In this document: positions 1 to 5,429 of the stretch, one piece after another
Numbering within the stretch: position 1 is the first letter of the stretch
Layout of the letters: each line of letters starts with the position of its first letter
Origin: DATEOR01 sp035273885
GTDB lineage: Bacteria > Actinomycetota > Thermoleophilia > Gaiellales > Gaiellaceae
Reading direction: 5' to 3'
NCBI GenBank assembly: GCA_035273885.1
Contig: DATEOR010000053.1
Span: 1 to 10,085, forward strand
DNA length: 10,085 nucleotides
Notes under the pieces: model-generated
Told to the model about the DNA's origin: nothing
The model's database searches: none
What the model saw: the letters and a program-made list of their open reading frames with translations, nothing else
Made by a program: the position numbers and the translations under genes

Positions 1-445
1 GCACCGGCGCCGGGTTGAAGAAGTGCATGCCGACGACCCGGTCCGGCCGCTCCGTCGCGGCCGCGATCTCGCGGACCGGCAAAGCGGAGGTGTTCGTCGC
101 CAGCACCGCCTCCGGCAGCAGCCGGTCGAGCTCGGCGAAGACCTCGCGCTTCGCGTCGAGCTCCTCGACGACGGCCTCGATCACGAGGTCGCAGCCCTCC
201 AGATCCGCGAGCTGCGTGGTCGTGGTCAGCCGCCAGAGAGCCGCGTCCCGCTCGTTTGCGGTGAGCCGGCCCTTCTCGACGCCACGGCCGAGATAGTGCG
301 CGATGCGCTCCCGCGCGCGCTCTCCGAGCTTCTCCGTCACCTCGCGCCCGACGGTCTCGACGCCCGCCTGAACGCAGACCTGTGCGATGCCCGCGCCCAT
401 GGTCCCGAGCCCGACCACGCCGACGCGCTGAATCTCGGACGTCAC
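1..445 (-). CDS. 3-hydroxyacyl-CoA (3-hydroxybutyryl-CoA) dehydrogenase, C-terminus cut by window edge
   Basis: This gene encodes the first 148 residues of an NAD-dependent 3-hydroxyacyl-CoA dehydrogenase. The family oxidises 3-hydroxyacyl-CoA to 3-ketoacyl-CoA in beta-oxidation or butyrate-type metabolism, in the cytosol. From a GTG start the protein begins with a Rossmann strand and the nucleotide loop GLGTMGAG (about residues 11-18). It continues through EKGRLT and DLVIEAVVEEL to TNTSALPV and the catalytic-histidine segment VVGMHFFNPAPV at the edge. These match the family motifs in order and spacing. The C-terminal helical dimerisation domain lies outside the window. I chose the start at 445 because the Rossmann strand begins about 7 residues later and a TANNNT box (TACGCT) sits 7 nt upstream; an in-frame GTG at 475 is a less likely alternative. 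The gene diverges from the aldehyde dehydrogenase. The family call is firm, but the chain-length preference cannot be read from this part. Confidence 0.88.
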   Translation of the reverse strand, partial: MTSEIQRVGVVGLGTMGAGIAQVCVQAGVETVGREVTEKLGERARERIAHYLGRGVEKGRLTANERDAALWRLTTTTQLADLEGCDLVIEAVVEELDAKREVFAELDRLLPEAVLATNTSALPVREIAAATERPDRVVGMHFFNPAPV

Positions 446-452
446 GGGCGCC

Positions 453-458
453 AGCGTA
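453..458 (-). promoter_or_regulatory. Candidate -10 box for the hydroxyacyl-CoA dehydrogenase
   Basis: On the minus strand TACGCT fits TANNNT and ends 7 nt before the GTG at 445. That spacing would place the transcription start at or next to the start codon, giving a leaderless mRNA. No good -35 hexamer is visible. The same geometry recurs before the genes at 1946 and 6497. Confidence 0.4.
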
Positions 459-476
459 ATGGTTGAATAGATCACT

Positions 477-1904
477 ATGGCTGTGACCGTTCAGGAGCGG
501 AAGCTCCTCCTCGACGGCGAGTGGATCGAGACGGGCGAGTGGCAGGACGTCGACTCGCCCTATTCCGGCGAGACCGTGGCGCGCGTCGCGCGGGCGGGTG
601 CGGAGCACGCGCGCAAGGCGCTCGATGCGGCGGAGCGTGCGATGAGCTCCCGGTTGCCCGCGCACGAGCGCGCCGCGATCCTCGACCGCGTCGCCGCGCT
701 CCTCAAGGAACGGCAGGACGACGTGGCGCGGACGATTTCCGCGGAGGCCGGGAAGCCCATGAAAGCCGCCCGGGTAGAGGCCGAGCGCGCGGTCTCCACG
801 TACACGATGGCAGCGGTCGAGGCGCGCAGGCTCTCGGGCGAGGTCGTGCCGATGGACGCCTCCGCGGCCGGAGTCGGGAAGGTCGCCTACACCATGCGCG
901 TGCCGATTGGGATCGTCGGCGCGATCACCCCCTTCAACTTCCCGCTGAACCTCGTCGCTCACAAGGTCGCGCCGGCGCTCGCGGCCGGCTGTGCCGTGGT
1001 GCTCAAGCCCGCGGGCCAGACACCGCTCTCCGCGCTCTTGCTCGGGGAGCTCGAGACCGAGGCCGGCCTTCCGCCCGGCTGGCTCAACGTGCTCGTCGGG
1101 CCCTCCGCGGAGATCGGCGACGTCATCGTCGAGGACGAGCGCGTGAAGCTGATCACGTTCACCGGCTCCTCCGGCGTCGGCTGGAAGATCCGCGAGCGCG
1201 CGGCGAAGAAGCGCGTGAACCTCGAGCTCGGAAATGCGACGCCGGTTGTCGTCGAAGCGGACGCAGACATCGAGGAGGCCGCCACGAAGCTGGCCGCGAA
1301 CGCCTTCTCCTTCGCGGGCCAGAGCTGCATCTCCGTCCAGCGGATCTACGTCAAGCGCGAGGCCTACGACGACTTCGTCTCGCGCTTCGTCCCGAAGGTC
1401 CAGGCGCTCAAGGTCGGTGACCCGGCCGAAGAGGACACCGACGTGGGCCCGGTGATCGACGAAGACGCGCGCGAGCGGATCGTCTCCTGGGTCGAGGAGG
1501 CCAAGTCCGCCGGCGCCACGGTGCTGACGGGCGGCGAAGTCGTGGACGGGCTCCTGCAGCCGACCGTCATCGCCGACGTGACACCCGACATGAAAGTCTC
1601 CTGCCAGGAGGTGTTCGGCCCGCTCTGCACCGTCTCGCCGTACGACTCCTCGGAGGAGGCGTTCGAGCTCGCGAACGGCACCGAATATGGTCTCCAGGCC
1701 GGGATCTTCACTGCGAACGTGAAGACCGCGCTCGCCGCGGCCGCTGCGCTCGACTTCGGCGGGATCACGGTGAACGAGGCGCCGACGTTCCGCGCCGACC
1801 AGATGCCGTACGGAGGCGTCAAGGAGTCGGGCAACACGAAGGAAGGCCCGCACTATGCCGTGCGGGAGATGACCGAAGAGCGACTCGTCGTTCTCGCGCT
1901 CTAA
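477..1904 (+). CDS. NAD(P)-dependent aldehyde dehydrogenase family protein
   Basis: This 475-aa soluble enzyme is full length for the aldehyde dehydrogenase superfamily, which oxidises an aldehyde to the acid with NAD(P)+. Visible motifs in order are PIGIVGAITPFNFPLN with the oxyanion Asn154, VVLKPAGQTP with cofactor-binding Lys177, the ITFTGSSGVG loop, LELGNATPVVV with general base Glu250, and FAGQSCISVQR with nucleophile Cys284. The Glu-Cys spacing of 34 is normal. The GQSCISVQR context and the overall motif style resemble the lactaldehyde/phosphonoacetaldehyde/non-phosphorylating glyceraldehyde-3-phosphate branch more than betaine or succinate semialdehyde enzymes, but the substrate cannot be assigned. 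The ATG at 477 lacks a clear Shine-Dalgarno. GAATAG six bases upstream is a poor -10 candidate. The gene diverges from a 3-hydroxyacyl-CoA dehydrogenase, which may hint at shared acid or fatty-acid catabolism. Confidence 0.9.
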   Translation: MAVTVQERKLLLDGEWIETGEWQDVDSPYSGETVARVARAGAEHARKALDAAERAMSSRLPAHERAAILDRVAALLKERQDDVARTISAEAGKPMKAARVEAERAVSTYTMAAVEARRLSGEVVPMDASAAGVGKVAYTMRVPIGIVGAITPFNFPLNLVAHKVAPALAAGCAVVLKPAGQTPLSALLLGELETEAGLPPGWLNVLVGPSAEIGDVIVEDERVKLITFTGSSGVGWKIRERAAKKRVNLELGNATPVVVEADADIEEAATKLAANAFSFAGQSCISVQRIYVKREAYDDFVSRFVPKVQALKVGDPAEEDTDVGPVIDEDARERIVSWVEEAKSAGATVLTGGEVVDGLLQPTVIADVTPDMKVSCQEVFGPLCTVSPYDSSEEAFELANGTEYGLQAGIFTANVKTALAAAAALDFGGITVNEAPTFRADQMPYGGVKESGNTKEGPHYAVREMTEERLVVLAL

Positions 1905-1931
1905 GCGGTCGAACTCGTCAGTCGCGGGCGT

Positions 1932-1937
1932 TAGACT
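1932..1937 (+). promoter_or_regulatory. Candidate -10 box for the zinc-ribbon/SPOR gene pair
   Basis: TAGACT fits TANNNT and ends 8 nt before the ATG at 1946, where no Shine-Dalgarno is present. This arrangement suggests leaderless transcription. The -35 region (TCGAAC, 17 nt upstream) is weak. Confidence 0.45.
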
Positions 1938-1945
1938 CGCGCCAG

Positions 1946-2518
1946 ATGCCCTGGGTCCGAAGACTTCGCCGCGGCCCGCAGGTCGAGTCCGGCGTCGCAG
2001 AGCCGCCTCCTCCGCCGGCCCCCGGGTGGCCGGATGGAGTCACGCCCCTCCCGGCACCCGGCCGGATGCGGCGCGAACGGCGCTGGCTTGCCGGCCGCCG
2101 GGAGACGGAGATCCGGGACGTCGGCGGTCTCACGGTGGAGATGGTGCGGCGCGACCGCTTCCGCCCGGAGCTTCTCGTCGAGCGCGCGTCCGACGTCCTC
2201 GCGATCGAGGAGCGGATGCTGGAGCTCGACGGTCTCATGATTGCCGCGAGCGCAGTCCCGCGCGGCACGCGGGCTGTGCAGCTCTGCGTGTGCGGCGCAC
2301 CACTCCTTCCGGGAGCTCACTTCTGCTCGCACTGCGGACGGCCCGCCACGGGCACGAAGGCCTTGTCGAGCTGCTCGCACTGCGGAGGACCGCTTCCCGC
2401 GGAGACGAACTTCTGCCCGGCCTGCGGCCACTCCGTCGCGGCGGACGAGTTCCCCTCGCAGACCGAAGACCTCGACCAGACGCTGATCCGCCGCTGGTCG
2501 ACCGGCGAGGAGGACTAG
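1946..2518 (+). CDS. Double zinc-ribbon protein of unknown function
   Basis: The product is 190 aa with no signal peptide or TM helix. Residues 1-50 are basic and Pro-rich (a five-Pro run near 20). Residues 55-100 form a charged, probably helical segment (DVGGLTVEMVRRDRF, then ERASDVLAIEERMLELDGLM). Residues 114-160 hold two four-Cys zinc ribbons: C114-x-C116 with C127-x2-C130, and C143-x2-C146 with C157-x2-C160. An acidic tail ends in GEED. The first knuckle, CxC instead of CxxC, is slightly unusual. Such ribbons commonly mediate protein or nucleic-acid contacts, but no enzymatic motif is visible and I assign no function. The gene is followed after one base by the SPOR-like membrane protein, which also carries a proline run and a ribbon, so the two probably act together. 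The start is supported by the upstream TANNNT box and by the lack of coding character before it. Confidence 0.85.
   Translation: MPWVRRLRRGPQVESGVAEPPPPPAPGWPDGVTPLPAPGRMRRERRWLAGRRETEIRDVGGLTVEMVRRDRFRPELLVERASDVLAIEERMLELDGLMIAASAVPRGTRAVQLCVCGAPLLPGAHFCSHCGRPATGTKALSSCSHCGGPLPAETNFCPACGHSVAADEFPSQTEDLDQTLIRRWSTGEED
2507..2513 (+). promoter_or_regulatory. Strong Shine-Dalgarno that fixes the GTG start at 2520
   Basis: GAGGAGG lies 6 nt before the GTG at 2520 and inside the last codons of the upstream gene. The upstream stop TAG (2516-2518) and the GTG are one base apart, so translation is probably coupled. The same seven bases are exactly complementary to CCTCCTC at 2535-2541 and at 2562-2568, inside the proline codons of the gene it serves. 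Confidence 0.75.
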
Positions 2519-2519
2519 C

Positions 2520-3272
2520 GTGGTCGAGCCTCCGCCTCCTCCCCCGCCCCCGGAGGCGGCACCTCCTCCCCCGCCTCCTGAGCCTGGCCGGTGCCCGAAC
2601 TGCGGCGCGCCGCACGACGTCTATCAGGAGTACTGCCTGGAGTGCGGACGCCGTCTTCCGGGCGCGTTCGTGGGCGGCCGCTACGCCGAGATCTGGCGGC
2701 GCGACTCCCCGATCTGGCTCTGGGCGGCTCTCGCCGCGCTCCTGCTCGTCGCGCTGATCTCGGGAGCCGTTGTCGCGCTCGCCGCGACCGACGACGAGAA
2801 GAACAGCGAGCCGGCGACGTCGATCCCGGTCGTCTCGACATCTCCGGGAACGACGGACACGGTCGGCGTCGTGACGCAGCCGCCGACCATCACCATCAAT
2901 CCGCCGACGACGACCACGACACCGGCGACGACGACCTTCTCCACGACCACGATCGGGACAACGACCTTCGGCACGACGACCACCGGCTCGAACGTCACCT
3001 GGCCGCCGAACAAGGACGGCTTCACCGTCGTGCTCAAGTCGGTGCCGACGAGTAACGGCCGCTCCCAGGCCGAGGCCGCGGCGAACAAGGCTCGTACGAA
3101 CGGGCTCTCCCAGGTCGGGATTCTCAACTCCTCCGACTTCTCGAGCATGAACCCGGGCTATTACGTCACGTTCACGGGGATCTACGACACGGAGTCGCAG
3201 GCGAACGCAGCCCTTCTGAACGCCCGGTCGAAAGGCTTCCCCACCGCATACGTGCGCGAAGTCTCGAACTGA
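2520..3272 (+). CDS. Membrane-anchored zinc-ribbon protein with C-terminal SPOR-like domain
   Basis: The product is 250 aa in a clear modular order. Residues 4-22 are two polyproline runs. Residues 25-42 are a zinc ribbon, C25-x2-C28 with C39-x2-C42. A single hydrophobic helix spans about 65-89, following RRDSP. Residues about 99-160 are a Thr-rich low-complexity linker with repeated TTT units. Residues about 165-248 look like a SPOR domain: GFTVVLKSVP at its start, a helix with AEAAANKAR, then GYYVTFTGIYDTESQANAAL. SPOR domains bind denuded peptidoglycan glycan strands, typically at division septa. The predicted topology is ribbon inside, SPOR outside, with the linker crossing the wall. The product could therefore link a cytoplasmic partner, plausibly the preceding zinc-ribbon protein, to the cell wall. 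The module calls rest on pattern reading; the division link is inference. The GTG start is backed by the Shine-Dalgarno at 2507. Confidence 0.85.
   Translation: MVEPPPPPPPPEAAPPPPPPEPGRCPNCGAPHDVYQEYCLECGRRLPGAFVGGRYAEIWRRDSPIWLWAALAALLLVALISGAVVALAATDDEKNSEPATSIPVVSTSPGTTDTVGVVTQPPTITINPPTTTTTPATTTFSTTTIGTTTFGTTTTGSNVTWPPNKDGFTVVLKSVPTSNGRSQAEAAANKARTNGLSQVGILNSSDFSSMNPGYYVTFTGIYDTESQANAALLNARSKGFPTAYVREVSN
2532..2559 (+). other. GC-rich hairpin in the first codons of the SPOR gene
   Basis: CCGCCTCC (2532-2539) and GGAGGCGG (2552-2559) form a perfect 8-bp stem with a 12-nt loop, beginning 12 nt after the GTG start. The right arm can instead pair with a second CCGCCTCC at 2571-2578. The left arm overlaps the segment that can pair with the Shine-Dalgarno. 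These pairings are mutually exclusive. They arise within proline codons, so composition alone could produce them. Confidence 0.4.
2535..2575 (+). repeat. 14-bp direct repeat encoding the two polyproline runs
   Basis: CCTCCTCCCCCGCC occurs at 2535-2548 and 2562-2575, offset by 27 nt (nine codons), so both copies are read in the same frame as prolines. This probably reflects a short in-frame duplication or slippage of proline codons. Confidence 0.6.
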
Positions 3273-3278
3273 GCGCAA

Positions 3279-3315
3279 GAAGTTTGTAACAGCTCAAGCC
3301 GGGAAGTTTGTAACA
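3279..3315 (+). repeat. Two copies of a 13-bp direct repeat, possible regulator site
   Basis: GAAGTTTGTAACA is present at 3279-3291 and again, identically, at 3303-3315. The offset is 24 bp, a little over two helical turns. The copies lie just after the SPOR gene stop and upstream of the candidate promoter of the small gene. Two identical direct half-sites suggest binding of a dimeric or cooperative regulator. I do not recognise the motif as belonging to a named factor. Confidence 0.5.
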
Positions 3316-3386
3316 ACCTGGCGGGTCTCGTTAGGATGCCTGCCCGGTGTAGATTTCGAGCCACTTAATCTGCGGTTAACAGAAAT

Positions 3387-3419
3387 TTGCAGGCTTTTTG
3401 GACAGCGGCTAGGTAAGCT
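3387..3419 (+). promoter_or_regulatory. Candidate promoter of the small gene at 3454
   Basis: TTGCAG (3387-3392) is followed after 17 bp by TAGGTA (3410-3415), a plausible SigA-like pair. TAAGCT (3414-3419) is an overlapping alternative -10 that fits TANNNT. Either would give a leader of roughly 25-35 nt containing the purine-rich GAGGAAGAGGAG before the ATG at 3454. Confidence 0.35.
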
Positions 3420-3453
3420 CGATCTTCGAGGAAGAGGAGACTCTCCGGCGCGT

Positions 3454-3870
3454 ATGTATCAATATTCGAGAGCCATTTATCGCAGCATCAAAGACCTGAT
3501 CGACCCGTATGTGGGGGTCGAGAAGCAGCTCGAGTACCGCCGTGAGGTTCTCGCTGCCTGCGAGGACTGCGTCGAGCGGCTCGCGAAGGATCCGCGTTAC
3601 TTCTCGAATCCTGACAAGACGCTCTTCCAGGACATCCGCCGCTACTTCCCCATCACGCAGCAGGCGCAGGTCGCCTGGGCCGTGAGCGAGGGAATCGGCG
3701 CAGCGGTCGACTTCATCGAGGCGCAGATCGAGGCAGGCGCGTTCGACGGCGGGGTTGCCCGCTGCCGCGCGACCACTCGCAAGGGCAAGCCGTGCCAGCG
3801 CACGCCGCTCCCCGAGCGCGAGTACTGCCCCTCGCACCAGCACCTCGAAGCCACTCCCGCGGCCGCGTAA
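3454..3870 (+). CDS. Small conserved-looking protein with C-terminal Cys/His zinc-binding tail
   Basis: The product is 138 aa, soluble and without a signal peptide. Residues 1-95 look helical, with aromatic and charged patches (RAIYRSIKDLIDPYVG, then KDPRYFSNPDKTLFQDIRRYFP). Residues 102-129 carry C104-x9-C114-x10-C125-x2-H128 in RCRATTRKGKPCQRTP followed by EYCPSHQ. This pattern resembles the small RCxATTKxGxxC...YCxxH module (DUF5763-like) found at the ends of many bacterial and phage proteins and thought to bind zinc. The function is unknown to me. The gene stands alone with its own regulatory-looking upstream region and converges on the MFS gene. Its purine-rich Shine-Dalgarno candidate ends about 14 nt before the ATG, which is rather far. 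It partly overlaps a 4-bp hairpin (GGAG/CTCC), so initiation may be inefficient or controlled. Confidence 0.8.
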   Translation: MYQYSRAIYRSIKDLIDPYVGVEKQLEYRREVLAACEDCVERLAKDPRYFSNPDKTLFQDIRRYFPITQQAQVAWAVSEGIGAAVDFIEAQIEAGAFDGGVARCRATTRKGKPCQRTPLPEREYCPSHQHLEATPAAA

Positions 3871-3905
3871 CAGCACCGGCGCATTACAGCGCGTCGACCA
3901 CCCAC

Positions 3906-3921
3906 GGCTCGCTGAGGAGCC
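3906..3921. terminator. Weak hairpin between convergent genes
   Basis: GGCTC (3906-3910) pairs with GAGCC (3917-3921) around a 6-nt loop, between the stop of the small gene (3870) and the stop of the MFS gene (3921). The stem is only 5 bp and has no T-tract on either strand. It is the only candidate terminator in this 50-bp gap, so the call is tentative. Confidence 0.2.
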
Positions 3922-5399
3922 TACTCCGCCTGGGCGGTAGCGGGCTCTGCCAGTGCGTGCCCGGGTGCCGAGACCGGGCGGAGCAGCGCGGCCGCGAGCA
4001 CGCCGCCGGCAGCGGCAAAGAGTGCGCCGACCACGAACGCCGCCTGGTACCCGCCGGCGAGCGCCTCGATCTGAGAGTCACCCGAGGCGAGCAAGTTGTC
4101 CGTGCGAGACGTCGCGATAGCTGCGAGCACGGCGAGGCCGAGAGCACCGCCCATCATGAACGCGGTGTTCACGATCCCGGAGGCCAGACCGGAGTCCTGT
4201 GGCTCGACGTCGCCCATCGCCGCCAGCAAGAGCGGATTGAACGTGATGCCGCCACCGAGGCCGAAGCACAGCATCGGCAGAAGGACGTCCATGGTGAAGC
4301 TCCCGTCCGCGGGGGCGCGGGCGAAGAGGAGCAAGCCGACGATGAAGAAACCGAGGCCGACGATCAGCGGCGGCTTGATGCCGAACCTCATGATGAGCCG
4401 ATCCGAGAGGAAGAGCGACGAGAACCCCCAGACGAGCGTCGAGGGCAGGAACGCGAGGCCGACCTCGAGCGGGCTGTAATCGAGCACGAGCTGCAGATAG
4501 AGGGCCGAGAAGAAGAACATCGCGAACATCGCGGCCGCCATCAGCACCCCGACGATGTTGGCGACGGAAAGATTCCGGTGTCGAAACAAGCTGAGCGGCA
4601 TCAGCGGCGCAGGATGACGCGCCTCGATCACGAGGAAGACGACGAACAGGACAAGCGACGCGCTCAGGAGGCCGAGGGTGCGAGCAGAGCTCCAGCCGGC
4701 CTCGTTGCCCTTCACGATGGCGTAGACGGCGAGCATGAGCGCCGCAGTCACGGTGACGGCGCCGCCGATGTCCAGCCGCCTTTCCCCGGCAGGCGTCTGG
4801 ACGGTCGGGCACAGGTAGACGGAAAGCACGAAGACCGCGATGCCGACCGGGATGTTGACGAGAAAGATCCAGTGCCAGCTCAGAACGTCCGTGAGGATCC
4901 CGCCGAGAAGCACACCGGCGGTCCCGCCTCCCGACAGCACGAACCCGACGACGCCCATGGCTTTGGCCCGATCGGCCGGCTCGGTGAACATGATCATGAT
5001 CAGCGAGAGGACGACGACCGAGACGATCGCACCGCCGAAACCCTGGACCGCCCGAGCCGTGATGAGGAACGTCTGGGACGTGGCAAGCCCGCACGCGAGC
5101 GAGGCCGTCGTGAAGACCGAGATCCCGATGAGGAAGAGGCGCCGGTGCCCGTAGAGGTCGCCAAGGCGTCCGCCCAGAAGCAAGAAGCCGCCGAACGTGA
5201 GCAAGTACGCGTTTACGACCCATGCCAGGGAGGTCTGAGAGAAGCCCAGATCGTCGCGAATCGACGGCAAGGCGACGTTCACGATCGTGCTGTCGAGGAC
5301 GATCATGATGTCGCCGAGACAGAGCACGTAAAGGGCGAGCCAACGGCTGCGGCCGTTCGCGGGCACGCTGCAACCGTACCTGCTCCGCCTCCTTCGCAT
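3921..5399 (-). CDS. DHA2-family MFS drug exporter (EmrB/QacA type), 14 TM helices
   Basis: This 492-aa integral membrane protein has the length and hydrophobic pattern of 14-TM drug:H+ antiporters. These expel drugs or other toxic compounds across the inner membrane using the proton gradient. The D1 signature LDSTIVNVALPSI is at 35-47 in TM1. Motif A, GRLGDLYGHRRLF, is at 77-89 in loop 2-3. The antiporter motif C region around 153-167 reads LSGGGTAGVLLGG, where the usual Gly-Pro is replaced by Thr-Ala-Gly. The substrate cannot be told. The start is uncertain. The ATG at 5399 has no Shine-Dalgarno and adds 11 basic residues. The in-frame GTG at 5366 has TACGGT 6 nt upstream and would give a protein starting just before TM1. 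The gene lies 30 nt downstream of dinB on the same strand and may be read through from it. Confidence 0.9.
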   Translation of the reverse strand: MRRRRSRYGCSVPANGRSRWLALYVLCLGDIMIVLDSTIVNVALPSIRDDLGFSQTSLAWVVNAYLLTFGGFLLLGGRLGDLYGHRRLFLIGISVFTTASLACGLATSQTFLITARAVQGFGGAIVSVVVLSLIMIMFTEPADRAKAMGVVGFVLSGGGTAGVLLGGILTDVLSWHWIFLVNIPVGIAVFVLSVYLCPTVQTPAGERRLDIGGAVTVTAALMLAVYAIVKGNEAGWSSARTLGLLSASLVLFVVFLVIEARHPAPLMPLSLFRHRNLSVANIVGVLMAAAMFAMFFFSALYLQLVLDYSPLEVGLAFLPSTLVWGFSSLFLSDRLIMRFGIKPPLIVGLGFFIVGLLLFARAPADGSFTMDVLLPMLCFGLGGGITFNPLLLAAMGDVEPQDSGLASGIVNTAFMMGGALGLAVLAAIATSRTDNLLASGDSQIEALAGGYQAAFVVGALFAAAGGVLAAALLRPVSAPGHALAEPATAQAE

Positions 5400-5429
5400 G
5401 CGTCGCGTCCAGACTCTTTACAACCTCGA

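Larger units (their letters stand above)
3273..3453. other. 181-bp intergenic region, less GC-rich than its surroundings
   Basis: The stretch between the SPOR gene and the small gene at 3454 contains a tandem 13-bp direct repeat (3279-3315), a GTTAAC palindrome near 3375, a candidate promoter (3387-3419) and a purine-rich leader. No small ORF with coding character is seen. No convincing terminator for the SPOR gene is visible; the best stem (GGCGGG near 3319 with CCTGCC) has a G-U pair and a 13-nt loop. Confidence 0.6.

Noticed and set aside
2015..2033. CCGGCC/GGCCGG hairpin in the first zinc-ribbon gene
   Set aside because: A 6-bp GC stem in proline-coding, GC-saturated sequence is expected by composition and has no positional meaning.
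2820..2995. Thr-codon-rich low-complexity stretch as a possible tandem repeat or CRISPR-like array
   Set aside because: It is an in-frame Thr-rich linker made of mixed ACG/ACC/ACA codons, without regular repeat-spacer structure.
3319..3345. Possible terminator after the SPOR gene (GGCGGG with CCTGCC)
   Set aside because: The stem has a G-U pair, the loop is 13 nt and there is no T-tract.
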